Shown: piece after piece, positions 1 to 10,406 of the stretch | Position numbering within the stretch: position 1 is the first letter of the stretch | Layout: every line of letters begins with the position of its first letter | Source: Drouetiella hepatica Uher 2000/2452 | GTDB lineage: Bacteria; Cyanobacteriota; Cyanobacteriia; Elainellales; Elainellaceae | Reading direction: 5' to 3' | DNA length: 64,000 nucleotides | Assembly (NCBI GenBank): GCA_019359505.1 | Contig: JAHHHD010000013.1 | Coordinates: forward strand, 62,001-126,000 | Notes under the pieces: model-generated | Seen by the model: the letters and a program-made list of their open reading frames with translations, nothing else | Told to the model about the DNA's origin: nothing | Database searches by the model: none | Program-made: the position numbers and the translations under genes

Positions 1-7
1 CAGAGCG

Positions 8-1831
8 TTAGCGAGGGGCGATCGCATAATCAATCAAGCCAACCAACCGTTGGCGCAATGTTTCCAGCCCCAGCCGTTCTCCAGCAGAGATAAAGATCGC
101 TTGAGGAAATTCCTCTTGAGCAAACGCCAGCGTATCGCTATCAACCTGGTCTATTTTGTTAAAAGCCAGCAGCGCCGGACCCGGAGTAATGGGCATTTCT
201 GAAAGGATTTTCATCACCGATCGGATCTGGCTTTGCCATGCTGGATGGGACAAGTCCACCACATGCAGCAGGGCATCTGCTTCGGTTACCTCCTCTAGCG
301 TGGCGCGAAAGGCATCCACCAGCGAAGGCGGTAAATCGTGAATGAATCCTACCGTATCAGTCAGAATAATGGTGAGTTTCTCCTGAGTCTTCGGATGATT
401 CACATTAAGCCGCCGCGTTGTCGGATCAAGGGTGGCAAAGAGCTGATCGGCAATATAGACCTCGGCATTGGTTAAGGCATTCAGCAGCGTCGATTTCCCG
501 GCGTTGGTATAGCCCACAATAGCGATCGAGGGCACCTCCTCATGCTGCCGCTGCTGGCGCATCCGCGATCGGTGTGCCTGAAGCTGATTAACCTCCTGCT
601 GAAGGCGGGTAATACGGCGCTGAATGGCACGACGCTCAGTTTCTAGCTTCGTTTCACCTGGGCCCCTTGTCCCAATACCGCCCCCCTGACGTGACATCGA
701 TCGCCCTCGACCCGACAAACGCGGCAGAGCATATTCTAACTGCGCTAGCTCTACCTGAAGTTTTCCGGCTCCCGACTGCGCCCGCTGCGCAAAGATGTCC
801 AAGATCACCTCAGTGCGATCGACTACCCGAATGCCGATTTGTAGCTCCAAATTGCGGACTTGAGACGGAGAGAGATCGCGATCGAACACAACCAAATTTG
901 CGCCCACCGTCTGAGCGGATAGGGCGATTTCCTGCACCTTGCCTTCGCCCACCACGGTTTGCGGATGAGGTTGAGAGCGCTTTTGCCGCAGAACTTGCAG
1001 AACCTCGCCCCCAGCAGTTTCCACCAGTCGCGTTACCTCGGTCAGCCCATCCTGAAAGCGTTGGCTGCTGACGCGATCGGTCATTAGCCCGACTAGGAGG
1101 ACGCGATCGCGGTCAACATCCACCTGCTGCGCTACAAATTCTCGACGAAACTCCTCTTCCAAGCCCTCTGTTAAGGCTAGAAAATCTTGCTGCGTCAGCA
1201 CATCCAAGCTCAGAGAGGGAGAAACCGTCCAATGCGCCTCTGGATGAGGCACAAGATGCGCCAAATACGCCTCTTTAACATATCCAGTTGCACCCCCACC
1301 TCGCCGCTCAAACCCTCCGCCAGAGAGAGTTAGCATCACTAACGCATCTAGTCGCTGGAGTGCCATTGCTGTCAAGGTAGATTCGCTTGGAGCCTCCATC
1401 TTGAGCTGCGTGGCAACACACCGAATGCCACTCAACCGCTCGGCTCCATAGCGAGGCAACTCTGAAGGCGGAATTTGCGTCTGTCGCACCGTCCCGACCC
1501 CGACTCGAATCACCTGCCCCCGACGATTGATGTAGGTGCAGAGAGGTTGAGCAATTTCAGTGCTGACGGCGGCAAGACGCTGCGCGAACTCAGGCGTTGT
1601 CAGGCAATCGCCAGGTAAACGCTGATGATAGAGCCGCTGCAACTGCTTGAGTTGGTTGGGCTTTAGCCCCTGAAGCTGTCCGTAAATAGTTTCGATTGAC
1701 ACGCCTGACCAGAATAATTGGTCTTTAAAAACTGATCTCGCAAACTCTATTCTATCGAGGGTTTTTCTAATCTGGGTAGAGTCTCCCCAAGTTCGTAATA
1801 CACTCTGCAAGAATAAACTTTCACCTACCAA
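8..1831 (-). CDS. hflX: GTPase HflX
   Basis: A ribosome-associated GTPase of the HflX family, which in other bacteria binds the 50S subunit and splits stalled or heat-damaged 70S ribosomes. The glycine-rich HflX motif (GGGIGTRGPGETKLE) lies near residues 385-400. The G1 loop GYTNAGKST is near 440 and the G3 motif DTVGF near 493. At 607 residues it is longer than the E. coli protein (about 430) because about 200 residues precede the HflX N-domain; cyanobacterial HflX proteins commonly carry such an extension. The stop codon is only 7 bases from the window edge, so downstream partners are out of view. Upstream lies a long gene-free region, so it is probably transcribed on its own. Confidence 0.93.
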   Translation of the reverse strand: MVGESLFLQSVLRTWGDSTQIRKTLDRIEFARSVFKDQLFWSGVSIETIYGQLQGLKPNQLKQLQRLYHQRLPGDCLTTPEFAQRLAAVSTEIAQPLCTYINRRGQVIRVGVGTVRQTQIPPSELPRYGAERLSGIRCVATQLKMEAPSESTLTAMALQRLDALVMLTLSGGGFERRGGGATGYVKEAYLAHLVPHPEAHWTVSPSLSLDVLTQQDFLALTEGLEEEFRREFVAQQVDVDRDRVLLVGLMTDRVSSQRFQDGLTEVTRLVETAGGEVLQVLRQKRSQPHPQTVVGEGKVQEIALSAQTVGANLVVFDRDLSPSQVRNLELQIGIRVVDRTEVILDIFAQRAQSGAGKLQVELAQLEYALPRLSGRGRSMSRQGGGIGTRGPGETKLETERRAIQRRITRLQQEVNQLQAHRSRMRQQRQHEEVPSIAIVGYTNAGKSTLLNALTNAEVYIADQLFATLDPTTRRLNVNHPKTQEKLTIILTDTVGFIHDLPPSLVDAFRATLEEVTEADALLHVVDLSHPAWQSQIRSVMKILSEMPITPGPALLAFNKIDQVDSDTLAFAQEEFPQAIFISAGERLGLETLRQRLVGLIDYAIAPR

Positions 1832-3019
1832 TGTCCAATAGAATGCGTTTAGTCAATCGATTACATGGCGCTATTTTCTACGCTTATTGAACGCACAAAT
1901 AGACAAAATCCTGATTGTAAGCGCTCATTTTTCCTCGTACATTCACCGACTTTACCCAAAAATCAATATTTTTTGTATCGTAGTGTTACTATTTTGAGGT
2001 AATGTTTGTGAAATTTACCCATCTTCTTCGAAACGCTAATCATCAGATCTTAATCAAACGCATTTAAGCTCTGATTTTTTTCATAGTTCTTCATGATTTG
2101 TAGGATCTAGTAGCCACTTTCTCCAGAAGTTTAGCTGAGAACCACAGTGCAACTTTACGCCAGCTTCATGTAGGTTCACTGCAACTTTACAATTGATTTC
2201 TGTTTCTAATTCATGACTCAGAATATTTACGGAGTCATGATGGAACTTCTAGGAAAAAATTTAGTTAATCTCCTGATTTCTAGGGAGATTTGTTACTGAA
2301 ATCAGCATTTCAGCAGCAAGTCTACGTATTTTGACGGATTAGATTCTATTTGCATTCAAGAGTTAATTTTAATTAGCTGCAATGCCATTTTCAAGAAACA
2401 AAATCTATTACAAATGAGGGTTGTCACCCCCTTGGACAACAGTCTTCTTTTTAGATATCTTCGGTTTAACATGATAAATTACTTCAAAGATTGACATCAA
2501 AAAAACAAGCAATTTCTGCTCTTCAATTCCTGAAATATACCGAATTGAAAGTTGTATAGATGAAGTCAGAAAGGTTCAAAACATAGATAGCATATTAAGT
2601 CAAACAAAATGAATTCAAACAGATAATTAGAACGGCAACTAAAATAGCTAGATTTTTTACTTACACTCAATCTCTGAGGATATTTCAATGAGAAGTTTCC
2701 TAATTTTCAGTTAAGTATCAATTATTGTAGGCATTGAAATTCCTGAGATAGGTAACAGAATATTTTCCTGAAAAGCTTGTTAAACCTAGATACTGAACTA
2801 TGTCTGTCTTATTTTAAATCCTGATAGATTGAATTCTTAAACCAGCCCCTATCACATTTTAAGATGATTAATACATCTTTGAAGAGGAGACTCATGTTCT
2901 CTGCCTATTTATTATGAATTGCTCTATCAAGTAGACTTTACGCTCTTGCAGTCTCGGATTTAAGAAACTCACAAGCAAGAAACTTATAAGCATCAAATGG
3001 TTTTGGATGAGGTGTATTG
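1832..3019. other. 1.2 kb AT-rich gene-free region
   Basis: This interval between two divergent genes is clearly richer in A and T than the rest of the window and almost lacks the GCGATCGC palindromes seen elsewhere. No reading frame with recognisable protein features was found on either strand. No tRNA-like fold or long hairpin was seen. It must hold the promoters of hflX (minus) and of the caspase-like gene (plus). It may be a decayed gene or foreign DNA, but nothing in it identifies one. Confidence 0.6.
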
Positions 3020-6000
3020 ATGTCACGGGACGCTCTGGTTGTTGGAATTAATACCTACAAGTTCATGTCTGGCTTGCAAGCCCCTGCAAGCGATGCAGAG
3101 GCGATCGCCCAGCAGCTTCACACCTACGGGGAATTTAGAGTTCATCGTTTGCCAGAGGTAATTCAGGCTGGTAAGCCTCAAGTGGGTCAAAAAACGACCA
3201 TTACGCTGCGTGAGTTGGAATCTTCGCTGATTAATTTGTTTAAGCCTAAAGGCAATACTATTCCCCACACGGCTCTGTTTTATTTCTCTGGGCATGGCAT
3301 TCAGCGTGAGGCAGGTATTCAGGAAGGCTATCTAGCGCTAAGCGATTCTAATCCTGATAAGGGTAGTTACGGTCTATCGCTATTTTGGCTGCGGCGGCTG
3401 CTACAGGAAAGCCCTGTGCGTCAGCGCATCGTCATTTTAGACTGCTGCCACAGCGGTGAATTTCTTCACTTCTTGGAGGCAGATCCGGGCGCACGTCCCG
3501 GCACCGATCGCCTATTTATGGCAGCCTCTCGCGAATATGAAACAGCCTATGAATCGCTAGAAAGTCCTTACAGCATCTTTACTCAAGCCATTCTGACGGG
3601 GTTAGATCCGAGTCGGGTAGAGTCAGGCACCGTCACCAGCCACTCTCTAACAGACTGGGTAAGCCACAAACTCAAGAGCGAAATTCAGCAGCCTCTATTT
3701 GAAAGCTCTGGCAGCGAGATTATCTTGACGCGAGGCGTAGGCGGACAGTCGATCATCCCCAAAGTCCACAAATCCAGCCCGATTTGCCCCTATCGCGGTC
3801 TGGAATGTTTTGATGAAACCCACAGCGAATACTTCTTTGGACGAGAAGAGCTAACAGCAGAGCTAGTGAACAAGCTTCAGAGCGATCGCTTTGTGGCGAT
3901 CGTCGGAGCTTCAGGCATCGGCAAATCCTCTCTAGTGCGAGCAGGATTGGTTGCGACCTTAAAGCAACGTGCGCCGCTCCAGTGGCAGATCAAGTTTCTG
4001 ACTCCAGGCGAACATCCTCTCAAAAGTCTGGCGAATGCCTTTATTGATTCCAATTTGGGCAATCTGGAGCGGGCTGAGCAGCTTCGACGTGCCGAGACTT
4101 TTTTACAAGATGGTGGTCGGGGTCTAGCTCAACTTGTCCAGGCTAGCTTACCGATGTCAAGTGCTGTGTCAGGAGCAATTCGCCCTCGAATGCTGCTGAT
4201 TATTGACCAGTTTGAAGAGGCTTTTACTCTGTCTAGAGGTTCTCGTGCTGAGCAAGAGCGGCAGCAGTTTTTCAACTGCTTGATGGGGGCATTAGAAGCA
4301 ACCGATAGCGACCTCAGCGTGGCGATCGCCCTAAGATCTGACTTTCAATCTAAGTGTGCGCTCTACGAAGGCTTAGCCCACAAAATTGAGCAGCATCGGG
4401 TGGTCGTGAATCCGCTGAAGTATGAGCAAATTAAGGCGACGATTCTTAAGCCCGCTCAAAAGATCGGGTTAGTTTGTGAGCCAAGCTTGGTTTACAACAT
4501 GATGCTAGATATTATTGGCGCACCCGGTGAACTGCCGCTATTGCAATACACTTTATTGGAACTCTGGAACCATCGCCGCACCGGATTGGAGGGTGGCGTC
4601 GCCCGACTCACCCTAGATACCTATCAGGAACTAGGCGGAATGCGCGGAACGCTGCAAAAGCGTGCAACTGAAGTATTTTCTCAGCTGACTCTAGAGGAGC
4701 AAACGGTAGCCAAACGAATCTTCCTAGCGCTGACGCAGCTTGGTGAGGGTACAGAAGATACTCGTCGTCGAGTGATGAAATCTGAATTGGTCAGCTCAGT
4801 TTTTCCTGCTGCGCTCGTAGAGCAGGTGCTAGAAAAGATGGTGGCTGCAAAGCTCGTCGTCACAAGCTGTGAAAGAGGATGGCAAGCTCCAAAGAAACAA
4901 GATCAGATTGGCTCTACGGCGATCGGCAGCTCCATTGTTTTAGACAAGCAATTGACTGGAGAAATGGTTGATGTTGTCCATGAAACGCTGATTCGCAACT
5001 GGGGGCTGCTCCGGAACTGGCTGGATGAGAACCGAGAAATGCTGCGGCGAATGCGGCGGATTGAACAGGCGGCTCAGGAGTGGGGTAGTGCTGGGCAACC
5101 ATCAGGAGAGTTCTTGATGAATGGATTGCGGCTCAGAGATGCCGAAGATTTTCAGCGCACCTATCCCCAGGAGCTATCGGCGTTGGCGCAGCGATATATT
5201 GCCGCAAGCCACTCCGAAACCCGCCGTGCTAGGAGAGAGTCGCGACAGCTGCAAATTGCGGTGCCTACGGTTTTGCTGATTGCGCTGGCAGCCGTGCTGA
5301 ACCAGTATCGCGGCACACTTCATTGGCAGGCAGAAAAAGATCATCAGATTCAGCTTGCGACTTCCCGCGAGCGAGCGGCGATCGCTCAAACCATTCTGCA
5401 AGATGGCTCCAGCGATCCGATGACGGCACTGCTGGTCAGCCGTTTGGCCGCAGAGTCTGGCGGTGCCAATTATGAAACTCAATCTAGCCTCCGTGCAGCG
5501 CTACAGGATCTACGCCTTCAGCTTGAGCTGAAGGGGCATGAAGGAGCCGTGCATCAGCTTGCGTTTAGCCCCGATCGCCGTCATTTAGCCACTGCAGGAG
5601 CTGATGGTAGATTGCGCCTCTGGGCGATCGATGCGCAAACCATTCTAAACAGCCCCTTGAAGCCTATTAAAACTCTCTCATGGTCAGAGCTGAGGAATAG
5701 CGAAGTAAGCAGCAGTCAAACAGAGAGTAGCGAAATAAGTAAACCAGACAGTAACAAAACAAATAACAGTAAGACAGAGAGCGATAACACAAAGGGCGAT
5801 AAGACAGGCATTAGGGCGATCGCCTTCAGTCCTGACGGTAGGCAGGTGGCAGCGATCGCTCACAACTCACCGCTAGTCAAGGTTTGGTCAGTAGAAACCG
5901 GAACGGTGCTGCTCCAACTCACAAATTTGGCTCCGGTAAACCAGGTTATGTTTAGCCCCGATGGCAAATGGGTTGCGACACAGAGCGATCGCTCAATTTC

Positions 6001-8179
6001 ACTCTGGCGGGCTGACACCGGACAACTGCAAGCTCGTCTGCCTCAATCTAGCGACATTGTAAGCCTGCAATTTAGCCCCGATGGAAAGATGTTTCTGGCA
6101 GCCTTACAGGGCGACGTGGCTCAGGCTGAATCGGGCAGCGCTCCATCAGCGACCAGATCAGCGAGTACCGTGCAACTCTGGCGACTCACGGCTGATCCGG
6201 CGCAGCAGTTAAAACTTCAGGCTCTATCGCCTCTTGTGCTGCCTAGCCCCATTACCTGTGCTAAATTCAGCCCCAGTAGTTCTATCGCCACCGCCAGCAC
6301 CGATGGCAAAGTTAGGCTGTGGAGCGCTACGGGGCAACTCCGTCAAACTTTCACACCTGCCCATCCTTCGACCCTTAGCCCCCAGCCCCCAGCCCAACTG
6401 CAATTTAGCCCAGATGAGAGCCTGTTGGCGATCGCTAGCCCTCAGCAAACCTGGCTCTGGAATCTTCAGACGGGTCAAATGCAAGCTGAGCTGATTCTAA
6501 CGCCGCACTCTGCAAAGGCAAACTCACTGGGGAATTCGCTGCTGCAATTTAGTCCCGATGGTCAGTTGATAATCACGAAGGGGTCTGCTGTACCCTCCTC
6601 AGAACAGGTCTATTTGTGGAATACCCAAACCGGGCAGCAGGTGAGCACAATGCAGAGCAACGGTGTTTTGGAATCAGCTGAGTTTAGTCCAGATGGCACC
6701 TACATAGCCCTAAATGCCAACGGCATCGTCCAACTTTGGGCCACAGAGGCGGGTGGCGAATTGCCTACCATCTATCCGCCTAACGCCATGGCAGAATGGT
6801 CAATGTTTTTGCCAGCCAGCACAGAGAAAGCTGCTCAACCTGCGACAGAGCAGGGGTTAAACCGTCCAGAACACGGCCCGATCGCCACTCGTTTAATGAC
6901 GGTTACTCCTGACGGCAAGCTACAAAACTGGCAAATCCTGGCAGATGCTCCTTCTCCTAGCCCAACACCGCCATCGGTTTCGCCGAGCTACAGCGCTATT
7001 ATGGAACCCCAGCGCATCTGGCAATACCTATCCGCTTTAATGGGGCAGCGATCGCCAAGTGGGCTATCCATGCTGTCCTCCGCTGCACCTAAATCTGCTG
7101 AAACTGAGTCTGCGGAACCGACAAAGGCAGAGGCACAAAACCCAAGCGCGATTCAGCATGAGGGAGCGATCGCGGCTCTCAATGCCTATACAGCCTTACC
7201 TGGAAGTGTTCTCAGCCCCTCATTGAACAGCCGTTCTTTAAACAGCCGATTGAGTGGAGTCGCGTTTAGCCCAGAGGGGCAGCACATTGTTACTGCTACA
7301 GCAGAAGGGCAGATGGACGTTCAATCTATGCAGCCCGATCGCTCTACAGCGCCGATACTAAAAATTCGCAATTGGCGATTGATTCCAGGACAGAATGCGG
7401 CGCTCAGCGAAGTTGTGAAGCCCAGCAGCTCTCAGCTCAGTAGCCCTGGCGGTGAACCTCTCAGCATTAGCCAGCTTAGTTTTAGCCCTGATGGTCGTCA
7501 AATATTGGGTGTAGGGGACGACTTAACGGTGCGCCTATGGGATGCACAAACTGGACAACTGCTGAGAGTATTTAAGGGTCATAAAGCAACGATACAAAGG
7601 GCAAGCTTTAGCCCGGATGGTCGAGAGATTGTCACCGCGAGCTGGGATCGCACTGTGCAGATTTGGCAGATTGCTTCTGGTGAAGCAATTCAGATCTTGA
7701 GTCATGCCGATGCAGTTAATGGCGCAAGCTTTAGCCCCGATGGTCAGCATATAGCTACGGCAAGCTGGGATGGCAGGGCGAGAGTGTGGAGCCGAAAAAC
7801 GGGCAAGCTGAAGTTTTTGCTAACCGGGCATGGGGCAGAAGTATTTGATGCTGAGTTTAGTCCAGATGGCCGATCGCTTGTGACCGCCAGCGCCGATGGG
7901 ACAGCGATCGTCTGGGATGCTCGAACTGGGCACAAGCAGTCTCATTTGCGTCCTGGGTTTGAAGACAAGCCGCCGATTCCTCTTTTGCAGGCAAACTTTA
8001 GCCCGGATGGACAGTACATCGCTACTCGAACTAAGGATGGAAAAGTGCATCTTTGGGCAGGTACCTGGGAGATGTTGCTAAAACTTGCCCGCGATCGTAG
8101 CCTTCGTCAGCTCACTCCTGAAGAATGCAATCGCTACCTGAGAGCAGAATCGGGCGCTTGCCCAACATTACCTCTTTAA
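3020..8179 (+). CDS. Metacaspase-like / nSTAND1 NTPase / WD40 protein
   Basis: A three-part protein of about 1719 residues. Residues 1-240 are a caspase-like (peptidase C14, clan CD) domain with the catalytic His in FYFSGHGIQ (near 92) and Cys in ILDCCHSGEF (near 142). Residues 255-700 are an nSTAND1-type NTPase starting at YRGLECF, with P-loop GASGIGKSS near 300 and Walker B LLIIDQFEEAF. One hydrophobic segment lies near 745-765. From about 835 to the end there are about 14 WD40 repeats, most with the SPDG turn and a final LW or VW. STAND proteins are signal-activated switches, and caspase-STAND-WD40 forms are linked to regulated cell death or defence. The start is taken as ATG at 3020, 7 nt after AGG; the TTG just before it is less likely. 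Low-complexity Ser/Asn/Thr and Pro/Ser inserts interrupt the repeat array. Its activating signal is unknown. Confidence 0.9.
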   Translation: MSRDALVVGINTYKFMSGLQAPASDAEAIAQQLHTYGEFRVHRLPEVIQAGKPQVGQKTTITLRELESSLINLFKPKGNTIPHTALFYFSGHGIQREAGIQEGYLALSDSNPDKGSYGLSLFWLRRLLQESPVRQRIVILDCCHSGEFLHFLEADPGARPGTDRLFMAASREYETAYESLESPYSIFTQAILTGLDPSRVESGTVTSHSLTDWVSHKLKSEIQQPLFESSGSEIILTRGVGGQSIIPKVHKSSPICPYRGLECFDETHSEYFFGREELTAELVNKLQSDRFVAIVGASGIGKSSLVRAGLVATLKQRAPLQWQIKFLTPGEHPLKSLANAFIDSNLGNLERAEQLRRAETFLQDGGRGLAQLVQASLPMSSAVSGAIRPRMLLIIDQFEEAFTLSRGSRAEQERQQFFNCLMGALEATDSDLSVAIALRSDFQSKCALYEGLAHKIEQHRVVVNPLKYEQIKATILKPAQKIGLVCEPSLVYNMMLDIIGAPGELPLLQYTLLELWNHRRTGLEGGVARLTLDTYQELGGMRGTLQKRATEVFSQLTLEEQTVAKRIFLALTQLGEGTEDTRRRVMKSELVSSVFPAALVEQVLEKMVAAKLVVTSCERGWQAPKKQDQIGSTAIGSSIVLDKQLTGEMVDVVHETLIRNWGLLRNWLDENREMLRRMRRIEQAAQEWGSAGQPSGEFLMNGLRLRDAEDFQRTYPQELSALAQRYIAASHSETRRARRESRQLQIAVPTVLLIALAAVLNQYRGTLHWQAEKDHQIQLATSRERAAIAQTILQDGSSDPMTALLVSRLAAESGGANYETQSSLRAALQDLRLQLELKGHEGAVHQLAFSPDRRHLATAGADGRLRLWAIDAQTILNSPLKPIKTLSWSELRNSEVSSSQTESSEISKPDSNKTNNSKTESDNTKGDKTGIRAIAFSPDGRQVAAIAHNSPLVKVWSVETGTVLLQLTNLAPVNQVMFSPDGKWVATQSDRSISLWRADTGQLQARLPQSSDIVSLQFSPDGKMFLAALQGDVAQAESGSAPSATRSASTVQLWRLTADPAQQLKLQALSPLVLPSPITCAKFSPSSSIATASTDGKVRLWSATGQLRQTFTPAHPSTLSPQPPAQLQFSPDESLLAIASPQQTWLWNLQTGQMQAELILTPHSAKANSLGNSLLQFSPDGQLIITKGSAVPSSEQVYLWNTQTGQQVSTMQSNGVLESAEFSPDGTYIALNANGIVQLWATEAGGELPTIYPPNAMAEWSMFLPASTEKAAQPATEQGLNRPEHGPIATRLMTVTPDGKLQNWQILADAPSPSPTPPSVSPSYSAIMEPQRIWQYLSALMGQRSPSGLSMLSSAAPKSAETESAEPTKAEAQNPSAIQHEGAIAALNAYTALPGSVLSPSLNSRSLNSRLSGVAFSPEGQHIVTATAEGQMDVQSMQPDRSTAPILKIRNWRLIPGQNAALSEVVKPSSSQLSSPGGEPLSISQLSFSPDGRQILGVGDDLTVRLWDAQTGQLLRVFKGHKATIQRASFSPDGREIVTASWDRTVQIWQIASGEAIQILSHADAVNGASFSPDGQHIATASWDGRARVWSRKTGKLKFLLTGHGAEVFDAEFSPDGRSLVTASADGTAIVWDARTGHKQSHLRPGFEDKPPIPLLQANFSPDGQYIATRTKDGKVHLWAGTWEMLLKLARDRSLRQLTPEECNRYLRAESGACPTLPL

Positions 8180-8195
8180 CAATAAGATGTCGGGC

Positions 8196-8264
8196 TATGA
8201 TTTTTTTGAAAGGGGGCGCTCTGCGCCCCCTTTCAAAAAAATCATACATAAAACTAGCAACGCC
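8196..8264. terminator. Triloop hairpin C1, probable bidirectional terminator
   Basis: Two perfectly complementary 24-nt arms (8196-8219 and 8223-8246) enclose a 3-nt loop TCT. The arms consist of a T-run, GAAAG and a GC-rich tip, so either strand gives a GC stem followed by U-rich sequence. It begins 17 nt after the stop of the caspase-like gene, as expected for an intrinsic terminator. The 3' flank (ATAAAACTAGCAACGCC, 8248-8264) recurs beside hairpins C2 and C3, so this is also a dispersed repeat. Confidence 0.8.
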
Positions 8265-8314
8265 AAAAAATCATCTACGGTAGAGTGAGAGGTAAAATCT
8301 CGACTAGATGAGAA

Positions 8315-10015
8315 ATGGCTAATCTTGTAAGCAGCATTTTGAAATGGTATGTGCAAAATGGACTGATTCTGCTGGTTGCGATCGCCCTCATTGGCTTTCC
8401 TGCATTTGCTCAAGAAATCAGCCCGTCTGGAAATCAGCCATCTGGAAATCAAATTGACGGTTATCCAGTCATGCTCAACAATCAGCCGATCTTTTGGGTT
8501 AGACAAGGCGTAGCTGACGTTGTTTCGGCTCAAGAACGCGCCAAAATTATTGGTGATAGATTGGAGCAGATTGCCAGCAAAAATTCTGTTTCGGTAGAAT
8601 CCATTACCGTTGACGAGCAGCCAGATGGCTCAATTCTCAAAGCCGATAAGTTAACCCTTCTGACTATTCGAGACAATGACGCTAAGGCGAACAATCAGTC
8701 ACGTCAAGCCTTAGCTGCAGAAGCATTGCGAAAGATTAGAAGTGCGATCGCCCAATATCGAGAGGAGCGCAGTTTCAAGACGCTAATGATCAACATTAGC
8801 TTGGCAGCCCTTAGCACGATCGCCTTGCTGCTGTTTCTGCGAGGTCAACATTTCATCTTCGGAAAACTGCTTTCTAGAATCAGGGAAGCTCACAAGCAAG
8901 ATCGACTAGGGTTGCGCGTCGGCACCTCTCGCCTGCTCGGATCAAACGCAACTGATTATCTGCTCAAGACCTTAATTCGCCTCGGTAAGCTAGCGCTGAC
9001 TTTAGCGGCATTTTACCTCTACCTTCCGTTTATTCTTAGCCAGTTTCCTACGACAAGAGCCTTTAGCAATCAAGTTTTTGGTGACATTACCTACCGCACT
9101 AATCAGTTAGCTCAGTCGTTTGTGCAGTATTTACCTAATCTGATTGCGATCGTCGTGATTGGATTCGTGACGTATTACATTATCGGGTTCGCCAAGCTTG
9201 CAATTATTGAGCTAGGGCGAGGAGATGCCTATCCTTGGTTTTATCCAGAGTGGACAAGACCTACGGTACGTCTCGTAACATTTTTAATTATTGCGATCGC
9301 CTGCGTAGTGGCTGGTCCCTATCTCCCTGGATTTGGTTCTCCAGTATTTCAAGGTGTTTCTCTTTTCCTAGGGGCACTATTCACGCTAGGATCTTCTTCC
9401 GCTATTTCCAACGTCGTTTCTGGAATCATTTTGATTTACACTCGTGCTTTCCGAGTAGGTGACATGATTCAGATTGGAGATGTAACAGGCGAAGTCATCG
9501 AAAAGTCCTTATTCGTGACTCGATTGATCAATTCCAAGAATGTTATCACGACTTTACCCAACGCGGCGGTATTGAATGGCAGCGTAATTAATATGAGCGC
9601 TGCTCTGCGTCAATCTGAAAATAGTCTAGTTCTGCATACTACGATTACGCTAGGATATGACGTGCCCTGGAGAACCGTCCACCAAGTTCTCATAGAAGCT
9701 GCCAAAGCAACAGAAAATATCTTGCCAGAACCACGATCGTTTGTGTTGCAGACCGCGTTGAATGATTTTAACGTTAGCTATGAGCTGAACGTTCATATCG
9801 ATCGACCCGACATTATGCCAATAATTTACTCAGAGCTGTATCAAAACATTCAGGATCATTGCAATCAGGCTGGCATTGAGATCTTGTCTCCAACTTACTC
9901 AGCCCTTAGGGACGGCAACCACTCGACCATTCCTACAAATTACTTATCTCAAAACTACAGTTCACCAACCTTCCGCATCAACGTTCAGGATAGTAATTCC
10001 CAAGAAAGCGGTTGA
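8315..10015 (+). CDS. MscS-family mechanosensitive ion channel
   Basis: A 566-residue membrane protein with a likely signal peptide (hydrophobic to about residue 30, ending FPAFAQ). A periplasmic stretch of about 110 residues follows, then about five membrane segments between residues 155 and 360. The last of these, rich in Gly, Ala and Ser (FLGALFTLGSSSAISNVVSG), is the pore helix and leads into the cytoplasmic MscS beta domain (FRVGDMIQIGDVTGEV). MscS channels release solutes on osmotic downshock, and larger members such as this often have extra helices and specialised roles. It stands alone between hairpin C1 and a convergent small gene. The start is the ATG at 8315, and no strong Shine-Dalgarno is visible. 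Confidence 0.88.
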   Translation: MANLVSSILKWYVQNGLILLVAIALIGFPAFAQEISPSGNQPSGNQIDGYPVMLNNQPIFWVRQGVADVVSAQERAKIIGDRLEQIASKNSVSVESITVDEQPDGSILKADKLTLLTIRDNDAKANNQSRQALAAEALRKIRSAIAQYREERSFKTLMINISLAALSTIALLLFLRGQHFIFGKLLSRIREAHKQDRLGLRVGTSRLLGSNATDYLLKTLIRLGKLALTLAAFYLYLPFILSQFPTTRAFSNQVFGDITYRTNQLAQSFVQYLPNLIAIVVIGFVTYYIIGFAKLAIIELGRGDAYPWFYPEWTRPTVRLVTFLIIAIACVVAGPYLPGFGSPVFQGVSLFLGALFTLGSSSAISNVVSGIILIYTRAFRVGDMIQIGDVTGEVIEKSLFVTRLINSKNVITTLPNAAVLNGSVINMSAALRQSENSLVLHTTITLGYDVPWRTVHQVLIEAAKATENILPEPRSFVLQTALNDFNVSYELNVHIDRPDIMPIIYSELYQNIQDHCNQAGIEILSPTYSALRDGNHSTIPTNYLSQNYSSPTFRINVQDSNSQESG

Positions 10016-10106
10016 TAAGAAAACAGTTGAGTTATCTCTGTCAATATACTGAGGGATCTTCTGATACTGCGAAGACATTGCTAATCAGAACCTCACTGAG
10101 CTGAGC

Positions 10107-10406
10107 CTAATTTTGATCTAGGGGCACCGAAAGTTCTATTCTTTGCTCCGACTGTGGCTGAACTTCCCGCACATCAAGACCCTCATTAGAAATCCTGACG
10201 CGGGTTTCTGGATTAGGCTGCTCATAGATTTCAACGTTGACTCGATCGCCATCAGAGGAGACACGTGGGCGCAGCTCAGACCCTTGTCTACCCAAATTAA
10301 TTTGAAGGCCGTCACCTAGTTGAATCGCTTGAGCGGAGGCAGGAACCGTCCCCACCGTTAATCCCATTAATGCTGCACCCAAGCAGCTGATTAGCTGATT
10401 TTTCAT
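10107..10406 (-). CDS. Small secreted protein of unknown function
   Basis: About 99 residues from the ATG at 10406, which has GGGGT 7 nt upstream; in-frame codons further upstream lack such a site. The N-terminus is a signal peptide (MKNQL, hydrophobic core, then PASAQA). The mature part is polar and beta-rich with many Arg, Glu and Val residues and no cysteines. I do not recognise the family. It faces the MscS gene tail to tail. It is probably periplasmic; no function is proposed. Confidence 0.65.
   Translation of the reverse strand: MKNQLISCLGAALMGLTVGTVPASAQAIQLGDGLQINLGRQGSELRPRVSSDGDRVNVEIYEQPNPETRVRISNEGLDVREVQPQSEQRIELSVPLDQN

Noticed and set aside
667-1071. 134-codon open frame on the plus strand inside hflX
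   Set aside because: Opposite to conserved HflX motifs. It has a Pro/Arg-rich shadow composition and no ribosome site.
6224-6494. Overlapping 86-codon frames on both strands within the WD40 region
   Set aside because: Both are shadows of the large gene, which has repeat motifs in its own frame across the whole segment.
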